Assembly (NCBI RefSeq): GCF_019649055.1
Contig: NW_026570564.1
Coordinates: 1 to 41,338, forward strand
Direction: 5' to 3'
Source: Paramacrobiotus metropolitanus
Lineage: Eukaryota; Tardigrada; Eutardigrada; Parachela; Macrobiotidae
Length of the DNA: 41,338 bases
Below the pieces are notes generated by a model that had not been told where the DNA came from, searched no databases, and saw only the letters and a program-made list of their open reading frames with translations. Each line of letters starts with the position of its first letter. The stretch's first letter is position 1. The translations under genes were made by a program, and so were the position numbers. This document shows, one piece after another, positions 1 through 10,960 of this stretch.

Positions 1-75
1 TTGAATGTAAATGGCATTGGCTTGTACAAGTTGATAGTAAAGAATCATATTTCGATTAATATTAATGTTGCTGTA

Positions 76-803
76 TCAGGCAGCCCGGGTGTGACCCGGC
101 AGGTTGCACTTATAGCAGGTAGCGTTATTAGAATTATTATAGCTATTGCACTTAGTATAGTTATTATTATTATAGTTGCTGTTGACATATGAAAACTGTC
201 TACTTTTGGTACGACGCTCGTTCCCGGAGTGCCGGAATCGTCCACAAAATGAACGCTGCTTTCTTCTAAAACCGGTCGCTTGAGCGAGTGGACGCCAGTG
301 GCAATTGTTAAGATAATGACCCGATATGCGACAATATGTGCAGTATTTAGCATGAGCAGTGCCTGGACCTGAGCTATTATAGGAAGAGCGCCTGCGACAC
401 TGAGAATTTTCTTGGCAGTAAGTACACGAAATTGCAGTAAAAAATTTGCAATAAGTACAAAAAATACTATCAGTTACGTAAAGATTTAGCACAACACTTA
501 TTCAAAGTGTAACGTTTATCGTAGAAACTTATCTTATACGTCTGGTAAAGTGACATGCTCCACAGAAGCTATATTCACTTCAAATAATTTCCAGCGCAAT
601 AAGCGCTGCAGTTCAAACACCGTTACATACAATCTGGTAAAAACTCTTCCGGCGTCTTGGATTTCATCGGTAAAACCTTCTCGAGAAGGTCACTATGCAG
701 CCCTATCCTAAGATGATCGATCTTTTCGCTATCTTCCATCGCTGGACTATTTGAGTTACACATATATAGGATATCAGTGAAGTGGGCGCCGTAAATCTGG
801 ATT
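76..803 (-). pseudogene. Retrotransposon gag relic (capsid C-terminus plus CCHC zinc knuckles)
   Basis: Gag is the structural protein of an LTR retrotransposon; its zinc knuckles bind the element's RNA. Reading down the minus strand, a segment with YGAHFTDILYMCNSN followed by SEKIDHLRIGLHSDLLEKV and KTPEEF has the capsid C-terminal pattern of gypsy-like Gag (EKI..L..GL...LL.KV...TPEEF). After a frame change comes a Cys-rich tail with knuckle CTYCRISGHYLNNC (CX2CX4HX4C), an Asn/Tyr-rich spacer and a second knuckle CYKCNLPGH. The second knuckle stops at TGA exactly where the fourth Cys codon is expected. No protease or reverse transcriptase is visible beside it, so this is a fragment. Family assignment is by pattern only. 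Confidence 0.62.
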
Positions 804-3709
804 TACTCGGCAGTCGGTGATTTCAACGGCAAGGCCGACAACAAACCTAAAGAATTCAAGCACGTTGAACTTGCGCATTTCAAAACTAAACTATCCAAGC
901 GATATCCCAAACAGAAAAGAAGAAATTTTCAAAATTTTTGGTACCAAAAAATTAGTTTTTTATTAAATTAAAATGATAATCGAGGATCCTAAAAATTCCC
1001 GTAGACAAAGCATAGGATCCCTGTGTGAAAAACCGAAACCAAAGCTTGAATTCAAAGCCTGTGCGAAGTCTACGACAAAGTTTAGGTGTCTTGATTATGG
1101 TGCCTCGATTATCTAATAAAAACAACTTGTTTGGTATCAAAGTTCTCGAAAATGTTTCATATTCGTTTGAAATATCGTTGAATGGTTTTCGTTAAGAAAG
1201 GCGCAAGGTGCAAATCTGAATATCAGCATGCCGACAGCCAGCACGGAATTGGGCTTGTATAGTACAGATACGTGTCTTGTTGCGCGCAGTTCGAGTGCAA
1301 CCACATTTATGGGGTCCACCGCAACGTAGTCTGTAACAGCTTCGTTTTCTTTTATTTTATTTTCAAAAATCTAGCCAAATGCAACGGAAAAGCCAATGGT
1401 ATCCTTATTCGGAGAAAGCACACTGAAGCACAGTGTGACACCTGAAGGCGTGAGACGGGTCACGGCTGATGCAGACCTAAACTTCTGTTTCACTGATTAG
1501 TTTGCGCCGACGACAAGAAAAAAACTAGGCAGGAGCAAAGCAACAAAGACTCATGGATTCAGGGATACGCTATGCAAGTTCAATTTTGTGAACGTTTTAG
1601 CTTTTTATGTTTTGGTCTGGATTAATTTATTTCTTTGCGCGTCAACTTGATACCGTCACTGTTGTCTTTTCCAGTTTTCTTTCAAAATCATCGGATTTGG
1701 CGTAATGGGATTCCACGAATTGTCGGAGCAGTTATACAACGTGTGTAGTATTTCTACTTTAATATTTATTTCTGCCACTGTCTTCTACCGCGATCCGCTT
1801 GCGGCCGGAGATTGGGGAGGTGCGTACGTAAAAATTCGATTTATACCGATATCGTCCGCAGTAATTGCTCACTTCCATCCAGGTGGCTGACCTTTAGCTT
1901 ACCTTAAATGGACCTCTATAATCTCGCTTGCCTTTTAATTATCAACATCAGCGCTTTACAAAAAACTCTTAGATTTCGGAACATTTGGATCGTTTTGCAG
2001 TGGGTCTGTCCGGTATATACCGGCATCTTGCACATTTGCTGTACTCCTGCAGCGTAGCTGCAGTTAAAAGAGAGAGCAAGAGAGTGTCACGGCTCATCCG
2101 CCGTTATAAAAATCACCCGGTTCTCCACTGGATCTACTCTACGAAGACCCATTGCGGAAAACACGCTATAAATGTCTAACTTCTACTGTCCATGTTCGCC
2201 TATTTTTTTTATTATACTGCTCTGTGCATTGCCTGTCTGTTGGTCACGGTACGCAGTGATTCCTTGCGTCCGGGGACGCTACATACTTAACTTATAACTG
2301 AAACCTACGGGTGACCTTCACCGTGGCCGGAAGGTCCCAGCAAGTTAATTTGGCTTTATCCTGGTGTGTTAGTATTGTCGAAAATAGCAAAGTAGACCGG
2401 AATTAATTGGATATATTTTCTTTGGATGTTTTGTTTCGCCGATCGTGCGCTGTAGCGGTTTGGATTGCTCGAACTCGGATTAAAGCTGCCCAGCGTAGTA
2501 TGCTTTTCATATGGTTCCTCGAGCTTTTGGTAGGCTCCTGCTTAACTAAAGTATTCGCAATCATGGCTTTTTATTTGGCATACCGTGTAATGCATCGTCT
2601 AGTGCACCGCAATATGTAATTATACAAGTAAAATTTTCGGTTTTCAGTTGGTTTGTCAGACTGTCTAACTGTACGCCGAGCTCCAGGGTTTTTCTGGCCC
2701 GTTCTGTGCAGTACGGGTGTTCTTGTCGCTGGAGAAGTAATGCTCTTTATTACGCTTAATTTATTTTTAACGGCTGGTGTACGGATTGTATTTAAAATTT
2801 ATTCAGTATTTATTCAAGAAACACAGCCGATACATGCTTCTAATTAGCGCGAGAATTCATACTTCCATATATTTTTTTTCGACCTCTAATTCCGTGTGTT
2901 TTGATCAACGCCCTGAAATCATCCGAGAAATACAAAATTAACAAAATTGGCGCGGATTTCATAACGCTCCGGTATAAGAGGTTGTACCAAAGCGTCAATT
3001 TTCGCAATAAGAGGTTGTGGGTCACTTTCTGCCTGCTACAGGTTTGAGCAGATGAGCCGGGATACATTACAATTTGGAGCTTCTGGCAACGAGGTGGTTG
3101 TGTAACCGTTACTTCTGGTGTAACCGTTACATACAGTCGACTGCAACTGTTGTCTGATAACGTGGTATTCTTGCTCCATTCTTCTCTCCCGGGATGCATT
3201 GCCTACGAGGAAACCGCAAGCGCTAAAAGAAAGCGAGCACTTACAGAATATGGCTGCAATACGAATTAGAAATGCCTACGGCTAACGCTAGAACGGCAGC
3301 GATTATTCAATCCCCAGACAGGTTTCCCTTGAAGCGCCCAGAATGCTGCTAAATAATAGCACAAATAATTTTTTCTTTTGTTTTCTGTTCGATATAGCTA
3401 TGCGAGAAATGTAGCACCATAGTTAAGCATGTTCGGGGCGAGCTGCCGCAGTTTGTTGCATCGAGTTTCGCCAAGTGCGTAGCCGAAGTCAATAATACCT
3501 CTCATCAGGCCTTGATCTGCGCGGAACTCTCTTATTGCATAGCCTTCTCATGAAAGGTAAATGAATGAATTACGATAAGGACTGTTTCAGCAAAAAAGAG
3601 TTACAAGTGGAACAAATCCTTGTCATACAAACCATTTTAATATGTTGGGCGATATGCCCAAAGAGAAATCTGTGACGAACAGTGGCGAGAGCGCTGCACA
3701 AACAACATC
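804..3709. other. No supportable gene
   Basis: Only short open frames of about 60 codons are present, on both strands. Minus-strand frames near 1140 and 1319 and plus-strand frames near 2407 and 2653 have protein-like composition, but I see no motif, conserved splice pair or continuing frame. The sequence is AT-rich and most probably decayed or intergenic. Confidence 0.4.
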
Positions 3710-3993
3710 GTGCTTAACTGCACGTTTAGCGAAAACCAATATGCCTTCGCAACTCTACAGAATGTGTACTGGAAAGCGCAAAATGCTTACATTCTTACAG
3801 CATATTCGGACACGATTTTTTGGTTTACTTTGACTCTCACGTGGAGTACATCAGATGTTCCTCGGTCGGACGCACTCTGCAAACGATTTACTTGAGCAAC
3901 TTTGTGGCGATCAAGCTGTTTAACTTTCTTAAAGCGGTTGAAATTCCCGGTCTAGATCAAAAAGGGGACTTTAGTTTGGTTGTTCAAATATAG
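3710..3993 (+). pseudogene. Frame-shifted coding-like fragment, unknown family
   Basis: A frame opening near LNCTFSENQYAFATLQN runs about 45 codons to YSDTIFWF. The sense then appears to continue one frame over through FDSHVEYIRCSSVGRT to an ending like QKGDFSLVVQI and a stop at 3991. Two consecutive protein-like frames joined at one point suggest a coding exon with an indel. I do not recognise the family, and chance composition is possible. Confidence 0.25.
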
Positions 3994-4041
3994 TTTTCGA
4001 CGAAAGAGTTCCATTAGCCCAGCTACAAATGCGAGCCAGAC

Positions 4042-4091
4042 CAGCACCTCGCTTCCTCCACAATATGTTACAGCACCTCGCTTCCTCCACA
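4042..4091. repeat. 28-bp tandem duplication
   Basis: The string cagcacctcgcttcctccac occurs at 4042 and again 28 bp downstream at 4070. It is a simple recent duplication inside an open frame, with no known role. Confidence 0.75.
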
Positions 4092-4733
4092 TTCAACCGA
4101 CACCTTGTCGTATGTGCCGAAAAAGGCCATATCGGCTTCCAAGCTTTCGAGCTTCGGAAAGGCTGTCCTTCATTCTATTCGCTCTCGTTTTCTATGTGGG
4201 CTCGGAAAGCAGTATCCATTGCCAGTTGCCAGATCGACGCGTATATAATCCCGATCTCGACGTTTTGTTGACGTTTAACTTTAACCTAGATATTCATGGA
4301 TGTCGATGATTGGAAATTCATCACGCGCACATTCGCGCTTACTATACATTCTTACTGTAAGTTGTACAAATTCAGTGTCATTGGTCCATGTGCAGTTCGT
4401 GCAAAGTGCCACGCAAGCTTCCTATAAGGACGTCACAAGTTTCCTATAGCGCCGTTATGAGTGTTAATCGCCCCATATTGTGCATTTAGGACATGCGCTC
4501 AAAGCAGCAATAATGTCGGTTCAGAATAGGTTTTAATCGCATTATCGCAAGACATTAAAATCTGGTACGTCAGTGAAAGGTGTACAATATACGTATGTCG
4601 CGGCTTTTTATCGGGTTTATCTGCCGCCGCTAAGTAATAGGATACATCGCCCAGTATGATGGGCAGATTATGTGAGTAAAGACTAATGTGAGTATCTATA
4701 CTGGTCACTGATCTTTATACTGGCCACTGATAG

Positions 4734-4742
4734 TTCCTCGTG
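4734..4742. repeat. Left 9-bp target-site duplication of foldback element
   Basis: TTCCTCGTG immediately precedes the left terminus; TTTCTCGTG (8 of 9 identical) follows the right terminus at 5323-5331. Nine-bp duplications are typical of Mutator-like and foldback transposons. Confidence 0.6.
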
Positions 4743-5322
4743 GGCCCGCGCTGAACCTTGGATTCGGAGTTGGATTACTCAAACTTAAATTCGGATTCGT
4801 ATTGGATTACTGAAACATGGATTCGGATTACTCAAACTTGGACTTGGATCTCTTAACTTGGATTACATAAGTTGGATTGCTTAATTTGGATCGCTTAACT
4901 TGGGTTACTAGACTTGGATTACGTTTTTTTGTACCGTTTTCTCGTGTTTAGTCTTTTCCTTTTCTCATGGTATTCTTAGGTTCCTTAGGTTATTCTTAGG
5001 TTTCTTAGGTTTTCAGCTTACCTAAGAAACCTAAGAAGCCTAAGAATACCCTGAGAAAAGGAAAAGAATAAACACGAGAAAACGGTATGAAAAAACGTAA
5101 TTCAAGCCCAAAAATATGTAGTCCAAGTTTAGTGATCCACAAGTTAAGTAAACTAAATTAAGTAATCCAACTTATCCAGGTCGGGTAATCCAACTTTTGT
5201 AATCCAAGTTAAGAGATCAAAGTCCAGGTTTGAGTAATCAGAACCCAAGTTTCAGTAATCCAATACGAATCCGAATCCAAGTTTGAGTAATCCAATTCCG
5301 AATCCAAGGTTCAGCGCGGGCC
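4743..5322. mobile_element. Foldback (long inverted repeat) transposable element
   Basis: A 580-bp element is almost entirely two inverted arms. It starts GGCCCGCGCTGAACCTTGG and ends with the reverse complement, CCAAGGTTCAGCGCGGGCC. The arms consist of degenerate repeats of the form TTGGATTACT / AGTAATCCAA. The centre holds TTCTTAGG-type repeats in both orientations. There is no coding capacity, so it is non-autonomous and presumably mobilised by a transposase encoded elsewhere. A near-perfect 9-bp duplication flanks it. The arms have diverged at several sites, so it is not very recent. A second element of the same architecture lies at 29478-29954. Confidence 0.82.
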
Positions 5323-5331
5323 TTTCTCGTG

Positions 5332-6443
5332 GTGGCTCAAATTGTAGCAGATCGCTAGGACAACAACGACACTCCCTTTCCGTGGCACACGCATGGCTAA
5401 GCACAAGGTCTATATTGTCATTGTCGGGACCCGTTTATTCCGCCCCATAATTTTTCCGGCACAAAGTAAAACCGGTAGCAATTGACAACATACGATGCTG
5501 TATTCAGAAGTGTAATTACCCAAAAAATTAGAGAAAAGTGCAAATACTTATCGATTCGAAGTTAAACTTCGCTTGCTCGTACGGGTACCAGATGATTATT
5601 CATTCTGGATATTAATATACTGCTCGAATGATGATCCCAATAAGTCAGCTAGTATCTTCGGTGCAGTATGCACATATGCGAGACTCTTGGATGAATAAGA
5701 AACTCGGAGAAAGATTAAAGTCACAGAAACAAACTAATTCCAGACGCTAAAATGGTTTTCTGAGTGAAGACCTTCGGGAATGGCGATCATTCCAAGTGTG
5801 TGAGCAGTGAGCACAGATACGCATTCGATAATTTTTTAGCAACGTGGCTAAGCTGTGCTGAAAGCTTCAAATAGATTTCCAACACCAGGTGCGAAATGGA
5901 AGCCAGCCACTAAAAACTAAATATCGGTTGTGCTTGCAATCCCATTAGAAATGGAAGGTAACCAAATGGCAACGCATTCTACAATGAAATTAACAGAAAA
6001 CAGTGGAATGCAACAGCAACCGCACCTGGAGCGGTGGTGCGATTGTTTTAATTAAATTTAAATTTTCAATTGATGTATGTGAAACCTATCTTTGCTCATT
6101 GCGGAGCGCAGTGTTTCCACCGTCGATTGAGTCAACAGGTGTGCAACCACGCATTGTTCACGACCGATCTGCTTTTCTCAAAATGTTTTGAAAATATTTT
6201 GAGAATGGCTGCTTGCACTATTGAACATGATGGATTGGAGCTTGGATTATTGAATTTAGATGGATCGGAATGGATTGGCTATAGAAGCAGAACTGTCAAT
6301 CGTTGGATTTCTTCTCAAACAATCCTTTGCGGGTTGAACTGGCAGCTGAAAAGTGAATGACGTGCGTCGTTGGTTTTTTGTTTGTCTCCTTGAATAATGG
6401 TCAATTTTTGTATAGGGTGATTTGTTGTTCATTTACTCTCGCA
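5332..6443. other. No supportable gene
   Basis: Nothing convincing. A frame from about 6003 to 6360 is open in two registers but shows no motif. Confidence 0.4.
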
Positions 6444-6608
6444 GATTGTACCCTCAATGGTACCTCATCGGTTGGGCTGCAGGATGGCATTGGCGTAGAT
6501 AAAACCATCCCGAGCATCACGGGTCAGGCTGCGCTAGCTTCCGCTACCCGAGGAAACCGCTAGCCTGCTCCGGAAGTTTGTTAACGCATTCTATTCCCCT
6601 TCGTTTAG

Positions 6609-6849
6609 ATTACCATTATATGTGAGCCAGTTGCTGACGTTTCCGAACGTCAGCAATATTTCGAATCATTCGACCGAATCGTTTAACTGTCTGTCAACAA
6701 AAGCCGACACAGCGATTTCCATGAATCCCATGGAAATTGAGACGAATTTCCTCCTCCTCAGTCGCATTGTAAATTTTGCTCTATACAAGGACGTGTGCCA
6801 ACACACAGCCCTTATTCCTAATCCAAAATTGTTTGAAGTCTGTCTATAG
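6609..6849 (+). CDS. Candidate exon, unknown
   Basis: A pyrimidine-rich acceptor (TTCCCCTTCGTTTAG) ends at 6608. It is followed by an open frame reading LPLYVSQLLTFPNVSN and continuing 79 codons to a stop at 6849. The peptide is Asn/Ser-rich with no recognised domain. A preceding open segment (about 6445-6563, ending TGQAALASATRGNR) also follows a pyrimidine-rich AG. The two might be exons of one gene, but no clean donor joins them in frame. Confidence 0.2.
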
Positions 6850-7300
6850 TGTTACCTACTCTACGACTATACTCGGACTCCTGTGCCCTTTAATCAACAG
6901 TTTTATGAGACTTTTATCCTACAACGCTCCTTACCTCCACCTGCTATCCTCCACCTGCTATCCAAAAGCCACCCATCGACTGTGTCCTCTGTACTCCATA
7001 CTTCTGTCCTCCAGGTTGTCGCCAGTAAACCTAAATTAAAAACAACAAAATAATTAAAATTTTATTGATTATCAATATCATAGCATATTCATTTGTATAC
7101 GGGGCAAATTCCGGAAACCTGGATTTTCTTCAGGCAGTTGACGGTTTACTTCGGAATCCTTAAAACAAAAATACCATTGATCATTTATTAAAATTAATGC
7201 GCTTTCCGGTCAACATATTCAAGCGGTGAACGAGAATGTCACACCGTTTTATATAGACTTACCAGTTAATCGTGGAACGCGTTCCACACGGTTTACTACC

Positions 7301-7603
7301 ATGGCACCGCGTTCCACATCCCAGCTTCTTCTAAACCTCAACATTACTGGTCGCCCGTATTCCGCTGAAGAAAATATTCTTTTAACTCACCCCACTCCAT
7401 ATCCTCTTGATAAACAGTCGTTAGCTATACGACTAGCCGCCATAAAGGCAATTTATAAAAATTACTGTGAGGACGTTACGATGACTAATGGTCTTATACT
7501 TTACACAAAATGCTTCCAATTCTTTCTAATGTTTGATGCAAACCGCCTTGGTAATTTGAAAGAATACGGCTTTCGTGCATCAGAAGATATACCTTTAACT
7601 TAA
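7301..7603 (+). CDS. Unknown family A, copy 1
   Basis: The frame is open from 7226; the first good start is ATG 7301 (context TACCATGG), giving about 100 residues. It aligns by eye over about 75 residues with the product at 10171-10690: DKQSLAIRLAAIKAIYKNYC against KENLLVTLKMSRGTYRTYC, then LYTKCFQFFLMFDANRLGNL against LHQKCAQYFLLAHPSRLPDL. Conserved points are YC, KC-QFF/QYF-L and RL..L. Both copies are followed by a GTAACG donor-like site. Here an in-frame TAA precedes it and the partner acceptor is mutated, so this copy may be shortened or decaying. I do not recognise the fold. Confidence 0.4.
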   Translation: MAPRSTSQLLLNLNITGRPYSAEENILLTHPTPYPLDKQSLAIRLAAIKAIYKNYCEDVTMTNGLILYTKCFQFFLMFDANRLGNLKEYGFRASEDIPLT

Positions 7604-7699
7604 CATATAAAAGAATCAGTAACGAAATTACTTACCGTGCATGACTTACCTTACTCCTATCAACGTACTGTTCTTTATTTTTCCTTATTCACTTCGTAA

Positions 7700-8269
7700 A
7701 GTTTAATTCTATCATGCTGCGGTATAACCAGGCACAACCAGTTCGTTTCAGTCAAGTTACCACAGCTGCACCGCCCATGCGGTCCCCAATGTTGTCCAAC
7801 GCTGAAGCGATCGCCACCCACATTACCGACACTCAGATCGGTAATAACGAGCATTGAAACGACTGACGTCCCGCTGGATTTCGACAACAACAGCTTATAC
7901 AGGCCTCAGCTCCGCATACAACTGTCTGCTCGACAGCTTCGCTACCGACTGTCATTCACCTATAACCATACCACGGTTAAATCATACCACCATATGTTAT
8001 CACGTATTGGTACCCACCAATTGCACCTGAATATCAACGTCAACACTAGGACAGTCCATACGATCCATCTCCAGTCCAGTCGTGATCGTTTTGACTTCCG
8101 CTTAAATAAAGTGGCGAAGTATAAAAAAAATATTGTGACGCTGCTTATACATTTTCCATTTTCATTTCACTTTTATACTTTCGAAAACAAATCAAAAAGG
8201 GATCCTAAAATGCTTCTGCTAGTCTACGTAAATGTTTTGATCCCTATTAACAGCGCTTATCACTGCTAA
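7700..8269 (+). CDS. Long open frame without early ATG, unknown
   Basis: Between TAA at 7697 and TGC-TAA at 8269 there are 189 uninterrupted sense codons, a length unlikely by chance at this base composition. The first part is Pro/Cys/Ser-rich. The middle (VPLDFDNNSLYRPQLRIQL onward) has alternating polar and hydrophobic residues typical of beta structure. The tail is AT-rich and lysine-rich. The first methionine is at 7994, so the reading is either an internal or terminal exon or a relic. It lies directly downstream of family A copy 1, but copy 2 has a different second exon. No family recognised. Confidence 0.35.
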   Translation, partial: SLILSCCGITRHNQFVSVKLPQLHRPCGPQCCPTLKRSPPTLPTLRSVITSIETTDVPLDFDNNSLYRPQLRIQLSARQLRYRLSFTYNHTTVKSYHHMLSRIGTHQLHLNINVNTRTVHTIHLQSSRDRFDFRLNKVAKYKKNIVTLLIHFPFSFHFYTFENKSKRDPKMLLLVYVNVLIPINSAYHC

Positions 8270-8807
8270 ATATAAATTGTAATGAAAATAAATTAGTCAA
8301 AGGATTATTCGGTACGTTTTTAATCCTAACATACTGTCCGCAACTCACTCGATATGGATCGACAGGTAGATGACGACACATGGCTCCTTCAATGACTCTG
8401 CTAATGCCACCTTCAATGAGCACGCACCGTTCTCACAACACTCCACAGTGCTCCATCAAGCTAAATAAAAATGAAACGGATTGGGCGAATTAATTCTTAA
8501 CACTAATCGCCTATACTGCTATATTTTACGATACAATTTCACTTACCTGTATCGCTTTTAACCACAACGCAACGCACTTGTGCGACTGGCCTTACACTAA
8601 AAAATTTGTTGTTCGCCCATATCCCATCTCTTCTCTTCATCATCGATTTTCCGCACACATCATTTTGCCAAGGGACGACAAAAACCGGCTTGGGAGCAGT
8701 GTTACACACTACGCCGTTGTGTACACAGCATTACGCCACATTGTACGCAACTTGCAACACTATGCCGCTGTATGCCATACATACCGCCGACGGACAAGTA
8801 TACCGAC

Positions 8808-8836
8808 CGCTCGCCGCCGCCGCTCGCCGCCGCCGC
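8808..8836. repeat. GCC-rich duplicated tract
   Basis: CGCTCGCCGCCGC occurs twice in tandem, giving a GC-rich island just upstream of the TATA box at 8851. Confidence 0.7.
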
Positions 8837-8907
8837 TTTCGCCGGGAGGATATAAATATATTTGCATGTTAGTTAAAAACAAGTAGTCTTGTTCTCTGGA
8901 CTTGTGA

Positions 8908-8927
8908 CTCTCTCTCTCTCTCTCTCT
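8908..8927. repeat. (CT)10 microsatellite
   Basis: Ten uninterrupted CT units lie about 50 bp downstream of the TATA box, where a GA/CT-rich leader could sit. Confidence 0.95.
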
Positions 8928-9053
8928 GATGGTAACTAACCGCTCTTGATTAAAGTTTAAAACCAACCCGATCACTACATTACGTAAGTCTTGGTAGCCA
9001 ACACGGGCGTTACCACCCAGAATTATGCAACATTGCATTATGAAAACTTTAAA

Positions 9054-9170
9054 AATCATCCTGAACCGTTCGAAGCAAAATCGGAGACATTGTTTACTGC
9101 TTTAAAGGGATTCTCGCAAACATTCGTGCCGCTTCCGAGTGTCATTGGCCTTTTGTATCAGCGTGACTGA
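9054..9170 (+). pseudogene. Gag-like N-terminal fragment
   Basis: A short open frame reads HPEPFEAKSETLFTALKGFS and then LPSVIGLLYQRD before TGA at 9168. In gypsy-like Gag proteins the beginning has a PEPF(D/E)PKSE..W pattern and later an LLS.IG..Y segment. Its position just after the LTR-like region and putative primer-binding site supports a 5' gag remnant. It is 38 codons long, so the call rests on a weak pattern plus position. Confidence 0.3.
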
Positions 9171-10170
9171 TTCCAACGTGCATGAGGTCTTTGTGGTGTT
9201 AACTTCCTTCAGGTACGAACAGCTCTCTTGGGGCGTTGATAGAAAGTGTACACATCCGAGTTCGACTGTAAGGTGAGGGTTGACGCATTCTTCTTCCGAG
9301 ACAATTTTGGGTTTTTGGTTCGTCGATGAGGAAGGGTGTGCTGATCCAGGCCAAAAATGTTCTGGCTCGCATTATGTGCGTTGTTGATTTACAGTACTTG
9401 CGTAAGCAGTGAAGGCGTTGAATAAACGCACTGTTGCATATATCGTAAAATTACAGTAACCAGGTATTAACACAGCGTTTGTGATGATGTCCGCAACAAC
9501 GACCATTCCGCCGGAATGCCCCGACCTGCCTTGTGAGAAATCTCGAAGTCTAAATCTGTTCGCAGATCAACACTGTACGATTCCAAACGTTCACAACAAA
9601 AATCCATTATTAAGAGTTGTGACGCTTACCGTGCCAGTAGCGCTCCCATGATCATGTCAGTGGTCGGTTTAGTGTGCAACAAGAGGAAGAAAGGAACAGC
9701 ACAAAAAGGACTTTAGACATTCGTCTAGAGTACCCGAGAACTCCTCGAGAACAAAAAATGCGAATACGCCATCCTAGTTTAGTTTGAAGCTCAGCTCTCC
9801 CAAACGGAAAATGGTTGGATAAAATAAAAAAGATAACTAACGACAAGCCACCATCATACCGCATCACCATCTTACCGCGCTTTAGAGGCACGAATATTTG
9901 GCCGCGAACTAGTATCATGAGTTGTCGTCAATTCTTTGTCTGACTATTGTACTGTTTGGTATTGTTTGAGGGTCGAATTCCCCAGATTTTCCTTTATTGC
10001 GTACATATTTGCATCGCTAATTTTATTTTGTAAGGACCTATGTAGCGCCACTCAGCACATTAAATCTGGTATCCGGGACGAAGACCCGAGGAGCTTCGTT
10101 TTGAATGTGGTGATGTCGAATTGCTGGAAGTGCAGTTAGCCAATGACGCCACACGAAAATGGCAGATTAG
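9171..10170. other. No supportable gene
   Basis: Open frames up to about 88 codons occur on the minus strand near 9652-9918, but they have no motif and an odd composition. Nothing continues the gag-like frame. Confidence 0.35.
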
Positions 10171-10690
10171 TCCCGTGGATCAGATCCGAATAAATCCTTC
10201 TCCAACGACTCCGACGTCCCCCTGTCACTCGACGAACGATTCCTCATTCGCCGAATGACCCCATTTGCTATGGAGAAAGAGAATCTACTGGTAACGTTGA
10301 AGATGAGTAGGGGCACGTACCGTACCTATTGCAATGGGCGGGTTAACGGGCGCATCTTGCACCAGAAGTGCGCCCAGTATTTCCTCCTAGCTCATCCTTC
10401 GCGGCTTCCGGATCTCACCGCAGCGGCATTCCATTATGAAGAACTGGATCCCATCGAAACGCCTAAAACAACACCGGAGCCGATTGACAGTAACGCAAAG
10501 TATTAGCTAAACCATTTTACTTACCTTGCTCCTATAGCCAGCATACCGCATCCAGCAGCCGACCGTATCTAGCAGCATAGCGCTCGCATCCAATAGCATA
10601 TCGTACCCACCGGTATACCAGTCCCTTCGCTCATTTGTTCGCATTTTCACCTCCGTCTGGCTACTGCCGCACTCCTGGCTCAGCAGCTAA
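10171..10690 (+). CDS. Unknown family A, copy 2 (two exons)
   Basis: Exon 1 is open from 10171 (first ATG 10255) to 10489, where GACA is followed by GTAACG. A 52-bp intron (10490-10541) ends CTCCTATAGCCAG. Exon 2 runs from 10542 to TAA at 10690. The splice preserves frame (phase 1) and gives 155 codons. The exon 1 product matches the protein at 7301 through TYRTYC, LHQKCAQYFLLAHPSRLPDL and a following acidic stretch. The exon 2 peptide (YRIQQPTVSSSIALASNSIS onward) is Ser-rich with a hydrophobic, Trp-containing end. The donor motif is shared with copy 1, which supports the intron. The start may lie in an undetected upstream exon. Function unknown. Confidence 0.45.
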
Positions 10691-10847
10691 GCACCACAAA
10701 CCTTGCTAAGGCGGAGTGTCTGGAAGTCTCGTGGCGCACTGCCACTCACCCTCCCTTGCTGTTTACTCCCACCCAAGACCGAACATGCCAACCAAGACCA
10801 TTCAGCAGAAACGGGTATAAATGAGCGAAGAAACCGATACCCGGTCA

Positions 10848-10901
10848 CTTCCGGTCACGCCCACTTCCGGTCCTTGGCCATCCATCGTCCGCTGCTTCCG
10901 G
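10848..10901. promoter_or_regulatory. Three CTTCCGG (ETS-like) repeats
   Basis: CTTCCGG occurs at 10848, 10864 and 10895, each followed by T. CTTCCGG/CCGGAAG is the classical ETS-factor core. This may be a small tandem repeat without regulatory meaning. Confidence 0.3.
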
Positions 10902-10960
10902 TCCGCCATCCCGACGCTCCCCCTTTGGTCGCCGCATCATTTCCGACGGATTTGCCACAC

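Larger units (their letters stand above)
8700..8979 (+). mobile_element. Possible LTR-like promoter region
   Basis: Landmarks come in the order expected of a retrotransposon LTR: TATAAATATA at 8851, a (CT)10 tract at 8908, ATTAAA at 8949, and an ACTACA end at 8974. Thirteen bases later TTGGTAGCCAACACGGGCG resembles a primer-binding site (TGG complementary to a tRNA 3' CCA). The 5' boundary (possibly TGTTAC at 8700) is uncertain, and no matching second LTR was found in the window. An ordinary TATA promoter is the alternative. Confidence 0.3.
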
